In this document: piece after piece, positions 24,592 through 32,225 of the stretch
Layout of the letters: every line of letters starts with the position of its first letter
Position numbering within the stretch: the first letter of the stretch is position 1
Position numbers and translations under genes: made by a program
The notes under the pieces: generated by a model
Databases searched by the model: none
Told to the model about the DNA's origin: nothing
Seen by the model: the letters and a program-made list of their open reading frames with translations, nothing else
Assembly: GCA_012510855.1 (NCBI GenBank)
Contig: JAAZHE010000113.1
Location: forward strand, 1 to 32,225
DNA: 32,225 bases
Origin: Bacillota bacterium
GTDB lineage: Bacteria > Bacillota > Limnochordia > DTU087
Direction: 5' to 3'

Positions 24592-24900
24592 GCTGAGAAT
24601 GTAACAATTAAGAAAAAAATCTCAGCAAGGCCTTGCGGGAAAGTATACAGTGCTATATAATTGCGACTATATGAATCCCGTATGATAAGCGGAGCCGAAT
24701 TTATAGATCGAGTTTTGGAGCCTTAAATAGACTGACGATTGGTTATCTACAAGGCTTTGTTGAAATGGAAACAAGAGACTTAGGGGAGCCAGTCTAAGTT
24801 TACTGCGCCGCTTAGCTGGGTGACCTAAGTCCATGTAATATATCTTTTATATATCTTCGAATGTCTCGTATTTGGGGCAAGATACGAGAAAATATTCGAA
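24592..24900 (+). other. Series of four inverted repeats in the region upstream of codY
   Basis: This gene-free stretch holds four consecutive potential hairpins: GCTGAGA/TCTCAGC (24592-24598, 24620-24626), AGCCTT/AAGGCT (24719-24724, 24751-24756), a long one at 24777-24831, and TTCGAAT/ATTCGAA with an inner CTCGTAT/ATACGAG (24856-24900). The third has an outer 8-bp stem GACTTAGG/CCTAAGTC, inner CCAG/CTGG and CTAAG/CTTAG, and a 12-base loop. None ends in a T-run, so they are not simple terminators. They may be operators or a structured leader; I match no known RNA family. The last repeat ends 30 bases before the codY start. Confidence 0.55.
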
Positions 24901-24930
24901 CAACTATATCGGAGAAAGGACGGATTTTGA

Positions 24931-25713
24931 ATGCTGCTCAATAGAATGCAGAATGTATCTCAAGTTTTGCAGAATGACGGCAGTGCAGTAGATTTTAATG
25001 ATTTGGCTGAAGCACTGCGTCTTTCCTACGATAACACCAGTGTGTATATCATCAGCAAGAAGGGCAAAGTATTAGGTCACTCCTTGGAGGATGGCGTTGA
25101 GACCACTTCCTTTGATGAGGAGTGGATTGAGACCCTCCGGGTGCCCAACGATCTGAACTCGTCTTTGCTCAAGGTTGGAGCTCTCTCCTCTGGCAAGGAG
25201 CCCGGCGCCATGCTCGGTACTGATTGTGCTATGATCGTTCCCGTTGTCGGCGGCGGCCGTCGAGTTGGTACGCTCCTCTTTGTAAAGAGTAAGGGCGACT
25301 TCAATGAGGACGATGAAGTGATTGCCGAGTACGCTTCTACTGCCATTGGCATGATTATCTCTGTGGCCATTGATGAAGAATATGAGGCAGAGCTAGAGGA
25401 GCGGAGAATGGCCCGTTCCGCCATCAGAAGCCTGTCGTACTCTGAGATTATGGCTGTCCAGCATATCTTTGATGAGCTGGAAGGCGACGAAGGGCTCTTG
25501 GTTGCCAGCCGTATAGCTGATGAAGCCGGCATCACCCGCTCCGTGATTGTCAATGCCTTGCGGAAGCTGGCATCCGCCAATGTGATTGAGTCCAGATCCT
25601 TGGGAATGAAGGGCACTTACCTGCGGATCCTCAACAAGGAGATTCGGAGAGAGCTTGAGGCTCAACGCTATCCACAGATTAAGGATACCTCTGCTTTGAG
25701 AAAGCGTGCCTAG
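24931..25713 (+). CDS. codY: GTP- and amino-acid-sensing global repressor CodY
   Basis: 260-residue CodY. An N-terminal GAF-like domain (about 1-150) contains VVGGGRRVGTLLF and AEYASTAIGMII. A linker helix follows, then the highly conserved winged helix-turn-helix: SLSYSEIMAVQHIFDELEGDEGLLVASRIADEAGITRSVIVNALRKL and IESRSLGMKGTY, almost identical to B. subtilis CodY. CodY represses nutrient-acquisition and biosynthesis genes when GTP and branched-chain amino acids are plentiful. The loop between LLKVGALSS and AMIVPVV is about ten residues shorter than in B. subtilis, where it carries isoleucine-binding residues. The C-terminal tail is longer. ATG 24931 is preceded by GGAGAAAGGA. CodY is essentially a Firmicutes protein and anchors the taxonomic call. 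Confidence 0.97.
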   Translation: MLLNRMQNVSQVLQNDGSAVDFNDLAEALRLSYDNTSVYIISKKGKVLGHSLEDGVETTSFDEEWIETLRVPNDLNSSLLKVGALSSGKEPGAMLGTDCAMIVPVVGGGRRVGTLLFVKSKGDFNEDDEVIAEYASTAIGMIISVAIDEEYEAELEERRMARSAIRSLSYSEIMAVQHIFDELEGDEGLLVASRIADEAGITRSVIVNALRKLASANVIESRSLGMKGTYLRILNKEIRRELEAQRYPQIKDTSALRKRA

Positions 25714-25754
25714 CATTAGTAGCTCTTGAAGACATAGAAAATGCTGTGGTGAGG

Positions 25755-25781
25755 GGGTCAGCCGTAGAGGCTGGCCCTTTT
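25755..25781 (+). terminator. Intrinsic terminator of codY
   Basis: GGGTCAGCC (25755-25763) pairs with GGCTGGCCC (25769-25777), with one G-U pair, a GTAGA loop and a TTTT tail. It lies 42 bases after the codY stop and just before the convergent dinB stop. On the minus strand no T-run follows. Confidence 0.85.
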
Positions 25782-25791
25782 GCCGTGTTGA

Positions 25792-26952
25792 TTACCTATC
25801 AGTGGCATCCGAAGGAAGCTGCCTGCCCTTATACAAAACCGGTCTACCGTGGCGGGTATTAAGCTCATCCATAAGGCGAGTGAGTCTTTCCCGGCGGGGA
25901 TCGGAAAAGAGGGATGGCTGACCAAAGCCGGTCAGTTGCGAGACATACACTCCCAGGAGCCGTACAGGGCGCTGGCCTATATTATCCACCAGCAGCTTGT
26001 AGGCAGTATGAAAGATATCGTCATCGTTGTTCACAGGCTCCGGCAAAGAACTTGAGCGGGTGATGGTTGTAAAATCATCGTAGCGGAGCTTGAGTGTGAT
26101 GGTTCTAGCCCACAGCCCATGCCGCCGCAGCCGGTAGCCCACCTCTGCGGTCAGGTCTGCCAAGACTTGCCGCAGCTTGGACATTGCTGCTATATCCTCA
26201 GCGAAGGTAGTTTCTCTGCCGAGGGATTTGGTCTCAGCCTCAGGTTCCACCGGACTGTGATCGATGCCCCTGGCCAATTGATATAAAGTATAACCTTGTT
26301 TGCCAAACTGTCTGACAAGTGTTTCTCGGGAGCAGCGCCTTAAATCTGCGATTGTGTATACCTGCCAGCTGGCCAACACTTCTGCCGTCTTTTGGCCAAT
26401 GCCCCAGACCTTTTTGACCGGAAACTGCGCCAGCCAGTCCCAAACCTCTTGCGGCCTGACGACCACCAGGCCATCGGGTTTGCGGTAATCTGAGGCTAAC
26501 TTGGCAACAAATTTGTTGGGGCCAATTCCAACTGAGGCAGTGAGAGAGACAGTTTCAAAGATTCTCCGCTTGATGGCCCGGCCCAAGTCTTCTAGGCTTT
26601 CGTAGAGGTGCTCACAACCTGTCATGTCCAGGAAGGCCTCGTCGATGGAGACAATCTCTACTACCGGAGAGAATTCGTAAAAGACCGAGCGGATCTGGCG
26701 AGACACAGCCGCGTATTTCTTATGGTTGCCGGGAATGAAGATCCCATGGGGACACAGCTTCACCGCTTGGGCGATGGGCATAGCGGAATGCACGCCGTAT
26801 TTCCGGGCCTCATATGAACAGGTGGAGACAACGCCCCGCTTGCTGTCCCGGTGTCCTCCTACAATGACGGGTTTGCCCCTAAGCTCAGGGTTGTCACGCT
26901 GCTCAACGGCGGCGAAAAAGGAATCCATATCGACGTGCATAATTATCGCCAT
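25792..26952 (-). CDS. dinB: DNA polymerase IV (Y-family translesion polymerase)
   Basis: 386-residue Pol IV, which copies past lesions without proofreading. Catalytic residues are Asp8 and Asp10 (HVDMDSFF, steric-gate Phe13) and Asp104/Glu105 (SIDEAFLD). SYEARKYGVHSAMP and SVGIGPNKFVAKLASDYRKPDG are family signatures. A helix-hairpin-helix thumb (KKVWGIGQKT) and the little-finger domain follow. QPSLF at about 345-349 matches the beta-clamp binding motif; about 37 further residues come after it. ATG 26952 follows GGGGAGGTG at the right distance, and the conserved chain begins there; the open frame extends 126 codons further upstream without homology. No LexA box is visible. Confidence 0.97.
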   Translation of the reverse strand: MAIIMHVDMDSFFAAVEQRDNPELRGKPVIVGGHRDSKRGVVSTCSYEARKYGVHSAMPIAQAVKLCPHGIFIPGNHKKYAAVSRQIRSVFYEFSPVVEIVSIDEAFLDMTGCEHLYESLEDLGRAIKRRIFETVSLTASVGIGPNKFVAKLASDYRKPDGLVVVRPQEVWDWLAQFPVKKVWGIGQKTAEVLASWQVYTIADLRRCSRETLVRQFGKQGYTLYQLARGIDHSPVEPEAETKSLGRETTFAEDIAAMSKLRQVLADLTAEVGYRLRRHGLWARTITLKLRYDDFTTITRSSSLPEPVNNDDDIFHTAYKLLVDNIGQRPVRLLGVYVSQLTGFGQPSLFSDPRRERLTRLMDELNTRHGRPVLYKGRQLPSDATDR

Positions 26953-26976
26953 CCGCTCGCACCTCCCCTTGGTTCT

Positions 26977-27006
26977 ATTATACCACCGGCCAGCCGCCAT
27001 TGTTGA
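26977..27006 (-). promoter_or_regulatory. Candidate dinB promoter
   Basis: On the minus strand TCAACA (27006-27001, four of six -35 matches), an 18-base spacer and a perfect TATAAT (26982-26977) lie 25 bases before the dinB ATG. The leader would be short. Confidence 0.5.
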
Positions 27007-27130
27007 CTCTGTGGACCCCGGGGCGTAGAAAGCCTGAGGAGACTGCGTAATTAGCTCTAGAATTCGGGAAGACTGATCTTGGCCGCCTTTCGGGGGCCGA
27101 TTACTGCAAGTCCTACAGGGGGTGCGAATA

Positions 27131-27370
27131 GTGGGAGATGAGCGTTTCTTCAAAGATGATTTGCACGTAAAATATGGAGGTATGCGTTTTACTAAGCATG
27201 CATCTTCTGAGGAGATCAACCGGTTTGTCCGGGAGCTTTCTGCAAAGGAGAGGGAATCCCTGGCAATTGTTGTACGCAAACTGGAGCAAGCTGGACTTAT
27301 TTCCTTAGATGGAGAACATACGATGACCATTGATGATGAGATGCAGGACCTGCAGGAACCAAATAAGTAG
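27131..27370 (+). CDS. Small hypothetical protein upstream of hflX
   Basis: 79-residue acidic and hydrophilic protein, probably mostly helical (EEINRFVRELSAKERESLAIVVRKLEQAGLI), with no membrane segment, signal peptide or Cys pattern. I do not recognise the family. GTG 27131 is chosen, with GGGGGTG about 7 bases upstream; GTG 27122 would leave no room for a ribosome-binding site, and ATG 27140 is a third possibility. It lies 47 bases before hflX on the same strand, so the two may be co-transcribed. The length, codon pattern and start signal are consistent with a real gene, but this rests on the open frame alone. Confidence 0.6.
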   Translation: MGDERFFKDDLHVKYGGMRFTKHASSEEINRFVRELSAKERESLAIVVRKLEQAGLISLDGEHTMTIDDEMQDLQEPNK

Positions 27371-27417
27371 TACTAGAATGCAGAAAATGGGATGGGGGAA
27401 TGGAGGGGAGGAGAGAA

Positions 27418-28689
27418 GTGCCGGAGCAGAACATAGAACTGGCCATTGCCTGTGCTTTGCAGTTTCCCGAAAGCGGATTTATGGAGGTCGATGAATCGTT
27501 ACTGGAACTCAAGGCCTTAGCCCATACAGCGGGGGCACATGTGGTCGCGACCGTTATCCAGAGCAGGACCCGGCCCGACAATGCCACCTATATAGGTAGA
27601 GGTAAGCTCAAGGAGATCGATGAGCTGATCAATACCTACGGAGCACAGCTTGTGATTTTTGATGATGAGCTAACTCCAGCCCAACAGCGGAATTTGGAGG
27701 AAGCTTTGAATGCTAAGGTAATTGACCGTACTCAGCTCATCCTGGACATTTTTGCCCAGCGGGCCCGGACCAAGGAAGCGCAGCTTCAAGTAGAGCTTGC
27801 CCAGCAGCAGTATCTTCTGCCCCGGTTAGTTGGTAAGGGAACAGCTCTTTCCCGGCTTGGAGGCGGCATCGGTACCCGTGGTCCTGGAGAAACCAAGCTG
27901 GAAACGGACCGACGCCGGATCCGGCAGCGGATTGCCTACCTGCGGCGGGAAATCGATGAAATCCGGTCCCAACGCACTCTGCAGCGGAGGATCCGGCAGA
28001 AAAATGCAGTGCCGGTGGTAGCCTTGGTGGGATACACCAATGCCGGCAAATCCACCTTGCTGAACAGGTTGACAGGCGCGGGGGTTCTAGCTGAGGATAA
28101 GCTGTTCGCCACCTTGGATCCCACTATCCGCCGCTGGGAATTGCCAACATCTGGTCAGCCGGTCCTGTTTGTGGACACAGTGGGGTTCATCCGCAAGCTT
28201 CCCCATACTCTGGTGGCTGCCTTCCGGGCGACTCTGGAAGAGGTAATGGAAGCCGATGTTCTCATCCACGTCGTCGATGCCGCTGCCTATAATGCAGAGG
28301 CTCAAATGGAGGCTGTGCTCGAAGTTCTCGAGGAATTGGGATGGGCCGGTCAGCCGCTGATTACCGCGTTCAACAAGGTAGATACCTTTGATCGGCGGGC
28401 GGCGGTCTCCCATCTACTAGCGAAGACTCCCGATAGTGTTGCCATTTCCGCCTTAACAGGGATGGGCTTAGACGGGCTTTTCGACCTCTTGGAAAGAAAG
28501 CTGGGTGAGAGGCTGGTTTACGACACCTATGAGATCCCCTATGAGTACGGCAGCATAGCGGCGGCCATACGGGAGATGGGTCAGGTGGTGGAGGAAGAAT
28601 ATACCGAGACTGGGATCAGGATGCACGTAGGCCTGCCCAACGGCTCAGCCAGCCGCTGGGCCAAGTACCGGCTGCATTCCTCTAGATGA
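27418..28689 (+). CDS. hflX: Ribosome-associated GTPase HflX
   Basis: 423-residue GTPase that binds the 50S subunit and splits stalled or heat-damaged 70S ribosomes. The N-terminal HflX domain contains NATYIGRGKLKEID and VIDRTQLILDIFAQRARTKE, and the Gly-rich loop reads SRLGGGIGTRGPGETKLE. The G domain is intact: G1 GYTNAGKST, G3 DTVGF, G4 NKVD and G5-like SALTG. A short C-terminal domain follows (about 365-423). GTG 27418 is preferred, since GGGGAGG lies about 6 bases upstream; ATG 27400 would add six residues but has no spaced site. Confidence 0.96.
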   Translation: MPEQNIELAIACALQFPESGFMEVDESLLELKALAHTAGAHVVATVIQSRTRPDNATYIGRGKLKEIDELINTYGAQLVIFDDELTPAQQRNLEEALNAKVIDRTQLILDIFAQRARTKEAQLQVELAQQQYLLPRLVGKGTALSRLGGGIGTRGPGETKLETDRRRIRQRIAYLRREIDEIRSQRTLQRRIRQKNAVPVVALVGYTNAGKSTLLNRLTGAGVLAEDKLFATLDPTIRRWELPTSGQPVLFVDTVGFIRKLPHTLVAAFRATLEEVMEADVLIHVVDAAAYNAEAQMEAVLEVLEELGWAGQPLITAFNKVDTFDRRAAVSHLLAKTPDSVAISALTGMGLDGLFDLLERKLGERLVYDTYEIPYEYGSIAAAIREMGQVVEEEYTETGIRMHVGLPNGSASRWAKYRLHSSR

Positions 28690-28714
28690 CAGATGATCAC
28701 TGAGACTGCAGTTG

Positions 28715-28723
28715 TGCTATAAT
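28715..28723 (+). promoter_or_regulatory. Extended -10 promoter for the RCK_C membrane protein operon
   Basis: TGC followed by a perfect TATAAT (28718-28723) is an extended -10 element, 31 bases before ATG 28755. No good -35 is present 17 bases upstream (GATCAC), which extended -10 promoters tolerate. Confidence 0.6.
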
Positions 28724-28754
28724 ATTGACCTAGGAGATTTCAGGGGAGGATAAT

Positions 28755-29789
28755 ATGTCAGAAAAGTGGCCGGTACAGCTCATTCAGCTGTCTCGGGCTT
28801 TCACCGTCGGCGTGGCCTACTACTCCGTGATCAACATTCCCAGCCTTACCTCATCCTTTGTTGCAATTTTCGTCGCCCTGCTTCTTTTTGATCTGATGAT
28901 CTCATTGGAGCGGATCAGAGGCGGCTGGGATGTAGCTAAGAATGTAGTAAGGATAGTTGTACCCCACGTGGCAGGCACCGCCATGACTCTGGTTTACGGC
29001 TTGATGGTGGGCTGCATCTTTGCTGTACTGGTGCACTTAGGGCTGCCTGTTTCCCTCGGGGCAATTCTGACTGCGGGACTATCTTACTCTTTGACAGAAC
29101 GGGTCCCGGGCCGGACCTCAAGTACAGTAGGGATAGTGGGGGGATTGGCAGTCTTTGACAAGACATACAAACTGGCGACCAGTATTGAGTTTTTTCCCGA
29201 GGTCGGACCGGTGATTGTAGCCACCATTTACGGGACTTTCTCAGCCCTGGTGATGGGATGGGCAATTGGACTGTTGTTTGGGGGACTAACCCGGCTGGTT
29301 CTGCCCCGGGGCTATCGGACTGTGAGAAGTTCCGCCTATAAGCTGCCTTTGATGCTGAGGCCCATTCAAGAGGTGCTGGATTTAGAAGACAATGATGGTG
29401 TACTAGTAAATGTTCAAGTAGCTGAGAACTCAGCGGTTGTCGGCAGTCCCATCGGTGCCCTGGACCTGGATCATAGGTATGGAGCCAGGATCTTGCGGAT
29501 TGATCGTAAAGAGAGTAAGATCACCCTGCCGACAGGAGATGAAGTGCTGCAGGCAGAAGACGTTTTATTGGTTTATTTGGCGAAGTCCCGTCGGATAGAG
29601 CTCGAAAACCTATTCACGGCTGCTTCGCCGACAATGGTGTACGAGTTCCCAAAAGTGGAGATCGTACCTCAAGGAGAGCCGGAAGCACCAGTAGAGCCGG
29701 AAGTACGGGCAGACCTGGAAGCACAACCAGAGACGGAAGCTCAAGTAGAGATGGAATCTAGAGAGACGCAAGGGGAGCAGAGGGGGTAA
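28755..29789 (+). CDS. Integral membrane protein with C-terminal RCK_C (TrkA-C) domain
   Basis: 344-residue protein with about five or six membrane helices (residues 10-190), a basic connector, a TrkA_C/RCK_C domain (about 215-285; VLVNVQVAENSAVVGSPIGALDL, ITLPTGDEVLQAEDVLLVYL) and an acidic Glu/Pro-rich tail with short repeats (PEAPVEPEVRADLEAQPETE). RCK_C domains gate ion channels and transporters and in several Firmicutes proteins bind c-di-AMP. The membrane part matches no transporter I know and has no K+ selectivity filter (TxGYGD). GGGGAGG precedes ATG 28755. The DUF1385 gene starts 4 bases after its stop, so the two probably form an operon. Confidence 0.82.
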   Translation: MSEKWPVQLIQLSRAFTVGVAYYSVINIPSLTSSFVAIFVALLLFDLMISLERIRGGWDVAKNVVRIVVPHVAGTAMTLVYGLMVGCIFAVLVHLGLPVSLGAILTAGLSYSLTERVPGRTSSTVGIVGGLAVFDKTYKLATSIEFFPEVGPVIVATIYGTFSALVMGWAIGLLFGGLTRLVLPRGYRTVRSSAYKLPLMLRPIQEVLDLEDNDGVLVNVQVAENSAVVGSPIGALDLDHRYGARILRIDRKESKITLPTGDEVLQAEDVLLVYLAKSRRIELENLFTAASPTMVYEFPKVEIVPQGEPEAPVEPEVRADLEAQPETEAQVEMESRETQGEQRG

Positions 29790-29793
29790 ATAG

Positions 29794-30705
29794 ATGGGCC
29801 AGCGCTTTTCGTACGGCGGGCAGGCAGTTATTGAAGGAGTCATGATGCGAGGCCGAACTAACTTAGCTGTTGCTGTCCGCCGCAGCGACGGGATAGTTCT
29901 CCATGAGGAGAAGCTACGGCCGTGGGCCCAAAGGTATCCCATATTGGGCGTACCTTTTATACGGGGGTCAGTGGCTTTAATTGAGTCTTTGGCGATGGGA
30001 GTAAGGGCCTTGAGCTTTTCTGCCAGCCAGTTTGCTGAGGAAGAAGAGGCGGAGTTAACCACCAAGGATATGGTAATGACCATTGGTTTTGCTGTTTTAC
30101 TCACCGTGGGATTGTTTATTGCCCTGCCGGCTTATGTAGTGCGGCTGGTGCAGGCACACATCAGCAGCAATGTACTGCTCAATATCGTAGAGGGTCTGAT
30201 CAAAATCGGGTTTTTTCTGCTTTATATCCTCGGTATTTCTGCTATGGAGGATATTCGCCGGGTATTTGAATACCATGGGGCAGAACACAAGGCAATTAAT
30301 TGCTACGAGGCTGGGGAACCACTGACTGTGGAGAATGTGGCAAAGTACACGACGGTACACCGCCGCTGTGGGACTAATTTTCTCCTCATAGTGTTTTTTA
30401 CCAGTATATTCCTGTTTTCCTTTTTCGGTAGGCCCCCTTTCCTACAGCGGGTTCTGCTCCACATTGCTTTGCTCCCGGCAGTGGCTGGTATTGCCTATGA
30501 ACTGATTCGTCTTGCTGGTAGGCCCAAGCGGCCCTGGCGGGTGGAAGTGATCATAGCACCCGGCCTGTTGCTTCAAATGCTGACCACCAGGGAACCGGAT
30601 GCAGAGCAGATCGAGGTGGCCATCAAGGCACTGCAGGTAGTAGTAGAGAAGGATCAGGACAAGCTGGCAGCCGCTTTAGGAAGCCAATGTCATGCCGTGC
30701 ATTAG
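29794..30705 (+). CDS. DUF1385 family membrane protein (YqhQ-like)
   Basis: 303-residue protein of the DUF1385/YqhQ family. The N-terminal YGGQAVIEGVMMRG is the hallmark, followed by RPWAQRYPILGVPFIRGSVAL. Membrane helices lie at about residues 90-112, 128-150, 195-215 and 220-240. EYHGAEHKAINCYE and TTVHRRCGTNFLL, with conserved His and Cys residues, suggest a metal or catalytic site, but no reaction is established. In many Firmicutes this gene lies directly upstream of prfA, as here. ATG 29794 sits 4 bases after the RCK_C gene. Confidence 0.93.
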   Translation: MGQRFSYGGQAVIEGVMMRGRTNLAVAVRRSDGIVLHEEKLRPWAQRYPILGVPFIRGSVALIESLAMGVRALSFSASQFAEEEEAELTTKDMVMTIGFAVLLTVGLFIALPAYVVRLVQAHISSNVLLNIVEGLIKIGFFLLYILGISAMEDIRRVFEYHGAEHKAINCYEAGEPLTVENVAKYTTVHRRCGTNFLLIVFFTSIFLFSFFGRPPFLQRVLLHIALLPAVAGIAYELIRLAGRPKRPWRVEVIIAPGLLLQMLTTREPDAEQIEVAIKALQVVVEKDQDKLAAALGSQCHAVH

Positions 30706-30727
30706 TGCTGACGGGGGAATGTCAGCA
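30706..30727 (+). other. Short perfect hairpin right after the DUF1385 gene
   Basis: TGCTGAC (30706-30712) and GTCAGCA (30721-30727) pair around GGGGGAAT immediately after the stop codon. No T-run follows. It may stabilise the 3' end; the classical terminator comes later at 30829. Confidence 0.5.
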
Positions 30728-30828
30728 TAATATGCTGCCATTGGGATTTGCCCCAAAGTGTGTGACAGAGGCATTCAGACGGCGAGCTGCTGTTCAATCA
30801 GGTTTGCGGCAATGAGTGTGTGGCAAAG

Positions 30829-30856
30829 GCAGATCGCTAAGAAGGTCTGCTTTTTT
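30829..30856 (+). terminator. Intrinsic terminator or attenuator just before prfA
   Basis: GCAGATC (30829-30835) pairs with GGTCTGC (30844-30850) over 7 bp with one G-U pair and runs into six T. It ends 29 bases before the prfA start, so it either terminates the DUF1385 transcript with partial readthrough or attenuates prfA. I saw no separate prfA promoter between it and the start codon. Confidence 0.75.
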
Positions 30857-30885
30857 GCTAGCCTTGAGAGAGTGAGGAGTCTTCT

Positions 30886-31956
30886 ATGCTAGAGAAACTG
30901 GCAGGTATAGAGAAAAAATACGAAGAGTTAACCAGGAAACTAGGTGATCCGGAACTGCTCAATGATCCCCAGCGCTACGGGCAGGTTGCTAAGCAGCATG
31001 CTGAGCTGGAGGAGATAGTCAGCAAGTATCGGGAATACCTGCGGGTGGAACAGGAACTGCAGGATGCAGAGCAAATGCTGGCAGATGACCCCGACCCAGA
31101 GATGCGGGAACTGATCAGCGAGGAAATAGATGATCTCCAAGCAACTCAGGAAAAGCTGAGGCAAGAACTGCGGGTACTCCTCTTGCCCAAGGATCCCAAT
31201 GATGACAAGAACGTCATCGTGGAAATCCGGGGCGGAACCGGAGGCGAGGAAGCTGCCCTATTTGCCGGCGATCTATTTAGAATGTACAGCCGCTATGCAG
31301 AAAGGCAGGGCTGGAAAATTGAGCTCATGAGTTCTAATCCCACTGAGCTGGGAGGGTTTAAAGAGGTCATTTTCATGCTGGAGGGCCATGGGGCTTACAG
31401 CAAATTGAAGTTTGAAAGCGGGGTCCATAGGGTGCAGCGGGTTCCCACGACCGAATCTGGCGGCCGGATCCACACCTCTACGGCGACTGTGGCGGTGCTG
31501 CCTGAAGCTGAAGAAGTTGAGGTAGAGATCGACCCCAATGACCTCAGGATTGATGTGTTCCGATCCAGCGGGCCCGGCGGCCAGAGCGTCAACACCACCG
31601 ATTCTGCCGTTCGGATTACCCACTTGCCTACCGGTATAGTGGTTTCCTGTCAGGATGAGAAGTCGCAGCACAAGAACCGGGATAAAGCCATGCGGATCCT
31701 GAGAGCTAGGCTCTTAGATAAATACCAGCAGGAGCAGCAGGCAGAACTTGCCCAAGCCAGGAAGAGCCAGGTGGGGACCGGTGACCGGAGTGAGAGAATC
31801 CGCACCTACAATTTCCCCCAAGGACGGGTCACTGATCACCGCATCAACCTTACCCTGTACCGGATTGATGCCATCCTCGACGGCGAAATCGATGAATTGA
31901 TCGATGCACTGCAGACAGCTCATCAAGCAGAGCAGCTCAAGGCGATGGAGGAGTAG
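30886..31956 (+). CDS. prfA: Peptide chain release factor 1
   Basis: 356-residue RF1, which reads UAA and UAG and releases the finished peptide. The codon-recognition region carries PTT ([15 protein letters not shown]), the PxT form of RF1, not the SPF of RF2. The catalytic GGQ is at 231-233 ([16 protein letters not shown]), with Gln233 the expected methylation target of PrmC. The N-terminal helical domain and C-terminal coiled region are complete, and the length is normal. ATG 30886 follows GTGAGGAG. prmC begins 2 bases after the stop. Confidence 0.98.
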   Translation: MLEKLAGIEKKYEELTRKLGDPELLNDPQRYGQVAKQHAELEEIVSKYREYLRVEQELQDAEQMLADDPDPEMRELISEEIDDLQATQEKLRQELRVLLLPKDPNDDKNVIVEIRGGTGGEEAALFAGDLFRMYSRYAERQGWKIELMSSNPTELGGFKEVIFMLEGHGAYSKLKFESGVHRVQRVPTTESGGRIHTSTATVAVLPEAEEVEVEIDPNDLRIDVFRSSGPGGQSVNTTDSAVRITHLPTGIVVSCQDEKSQHKNRDKAMRILRARLLDKYQQEQQAELAQARKSQVGTGDRSERIRTYNFPQGRVTDHRINLTLYRIDAILDGEIDELIDALQTAHQAEQLKAMEE

Positions 31957-31958
31957 GT

Positions 31959-32225
31959 ATGTCCAAAGCATCTAGGCCTCCCCTGATCCTGGAGCTCATC
32001 ACCAAGGCCAGTCAGTATCTGACCAGTAAGGGGATCGATACTGCCCGCTTGGATGCGGAGATCCTGTTGGGCCATGTCTTAAATATGGAGCGCATTGACT
32101 TGTATGTAAGATTCGACCAGCCTCTGGAGAAGGCAGAGGTTGATGCTTACCGAGTGGCCATTGCCCAGCGGGCCCAAAGGATGCCTGTTGCGTATATTAC
32201 CGGTTCTAAGGAGTTTTACTCCCTA
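31959..32225 (+). CDS. prmC: Release factor glutamine methyltransferase, N-terminal part (cut by window end)
   Basis: The first 89 codons of PrmC (HemK), which methylates the GGQ glutamine of release factors using S-adenosylmethionine. ATG 31959 follows GGAGGAGTAGGT. The translated part is the N-terminal helical domain (ARLDAEILLGHVLNMERIDLYVRF, then RAQRMPVAYITGSKEFYSL). PVAYITGxKEF is the conserved end of that domain; the SAM-binding and NPPY catalytic parts lie beyond the window. The direct prfA-prmC linkage is standard. Confidence 0.95.
   Translation, partial: MSKASRPPLILELITKASQYLTSKGIDTARLDAEILLGHVLNMERIDLYVRFDQPLEKAEVDAYRVAIAQRAQRMPVAYITGSKEFYSL

Noticed and set aside
25077-25616. A 179-codon minus-strand frame inside codY
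   Set aside because: It is fully antisense to a highly conserved gene, Ser/Thr-rich, and without a start signal.
26953-27330. A 126-codon N-terminal extension of the dinB frame
   Set aside because: Pol IV homology begins at the ATG at 26952, which has a good ribosome-binding site. The extension overlaps the candidate promoter and the opposite small gene.
1-32225. CRISPR arrays, insertion sequences, prophage or integration sites
   Set aside because: I saw no regularly spaced repeats, transposase or integrase motifs, or terminal inverted repeats with target duplications.

Overview
The window most likely comes from a diderm (outer-membrane-bearing) member of the Firmicutes. A clear CodY, the gene order DUF1385 - prfA - prmC, and c-di-AMP and cobalamin riboswitches with Gram-positive-style intrinsic terminators point to Firmicutes. 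A TonB-dependent receptor with its own ExbB-ExbD-TonB motor, plus an ABC-transporter binding protein without a lipobox, point to an outer membrane and periplasm. Limnochordia, Negativicutes or Halanaerobia-like lineages would fit; the sequence alone does not decide.

Layout. 1-61: the 3' end of a tRNA and its terminator. 269-7084 (+): a tightly packed five-gene operon encoding a membrane LysM-like protein, a two-helix membrane protein whose C-terminus is GrpE-like, a lidless Hsp70, a TPR protein with a degenerate J domain (PPE in place of HPD) and a glycine-zipper tail, and a UvrD-type helicase with a complete DEDDh exonuclease inserted in it. 7249-8506 (+): a GNAT acetyltransferase and an FMN reductase. 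8700-9839 (-): a membrane diguanylate cyclase. 10203-15995 (-): a cobalamin riboswitch, a terminator, then btuB-exbB-exbD-tonB and an uncharacterised exported protein. About 16154-22129 (+): candidate promoters, a c-di-AMP (ydaO-type) riboswitch, a terminator, then a peptide-type ABC transporter whose binding-protein gene carries an in-frame TAA. 22248-23395 (+): a split ChrA pair. 23694-24476 (+): a second membrane diguanylate cyclase. 24931-25713 (+): codY behind a long leader rich in inverted repeats. 25792-26952 (-): dinB. 27131-32225 (+): a small unknown protein, hflX, a membrane protein with an RCK_C domain, a DUF1385 protein, prfA and the start of prmC.

The strongest candidate for an undescribed system is the first operon. 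It reads as a complete but remodelled DnaK-DnaJ-GrpE machine in which the GrpE-like partner is membrane-anchored, the J partner lacks HPD and ends in a glycine zipper, and the Hsp70 has lost its lid. It is translationally coupled to an unusual helicase-exonuclease fusion. The second theme is nucleotide second messengers: one c-di-AMP riboswitch, two diguanylate cyclases that differ in their inhibitory site, and an RCK_C membrane protein. The third is B12 uptake across an outer membrane in a CodY-bearing organism, with receptor and motor under one riboswitch.
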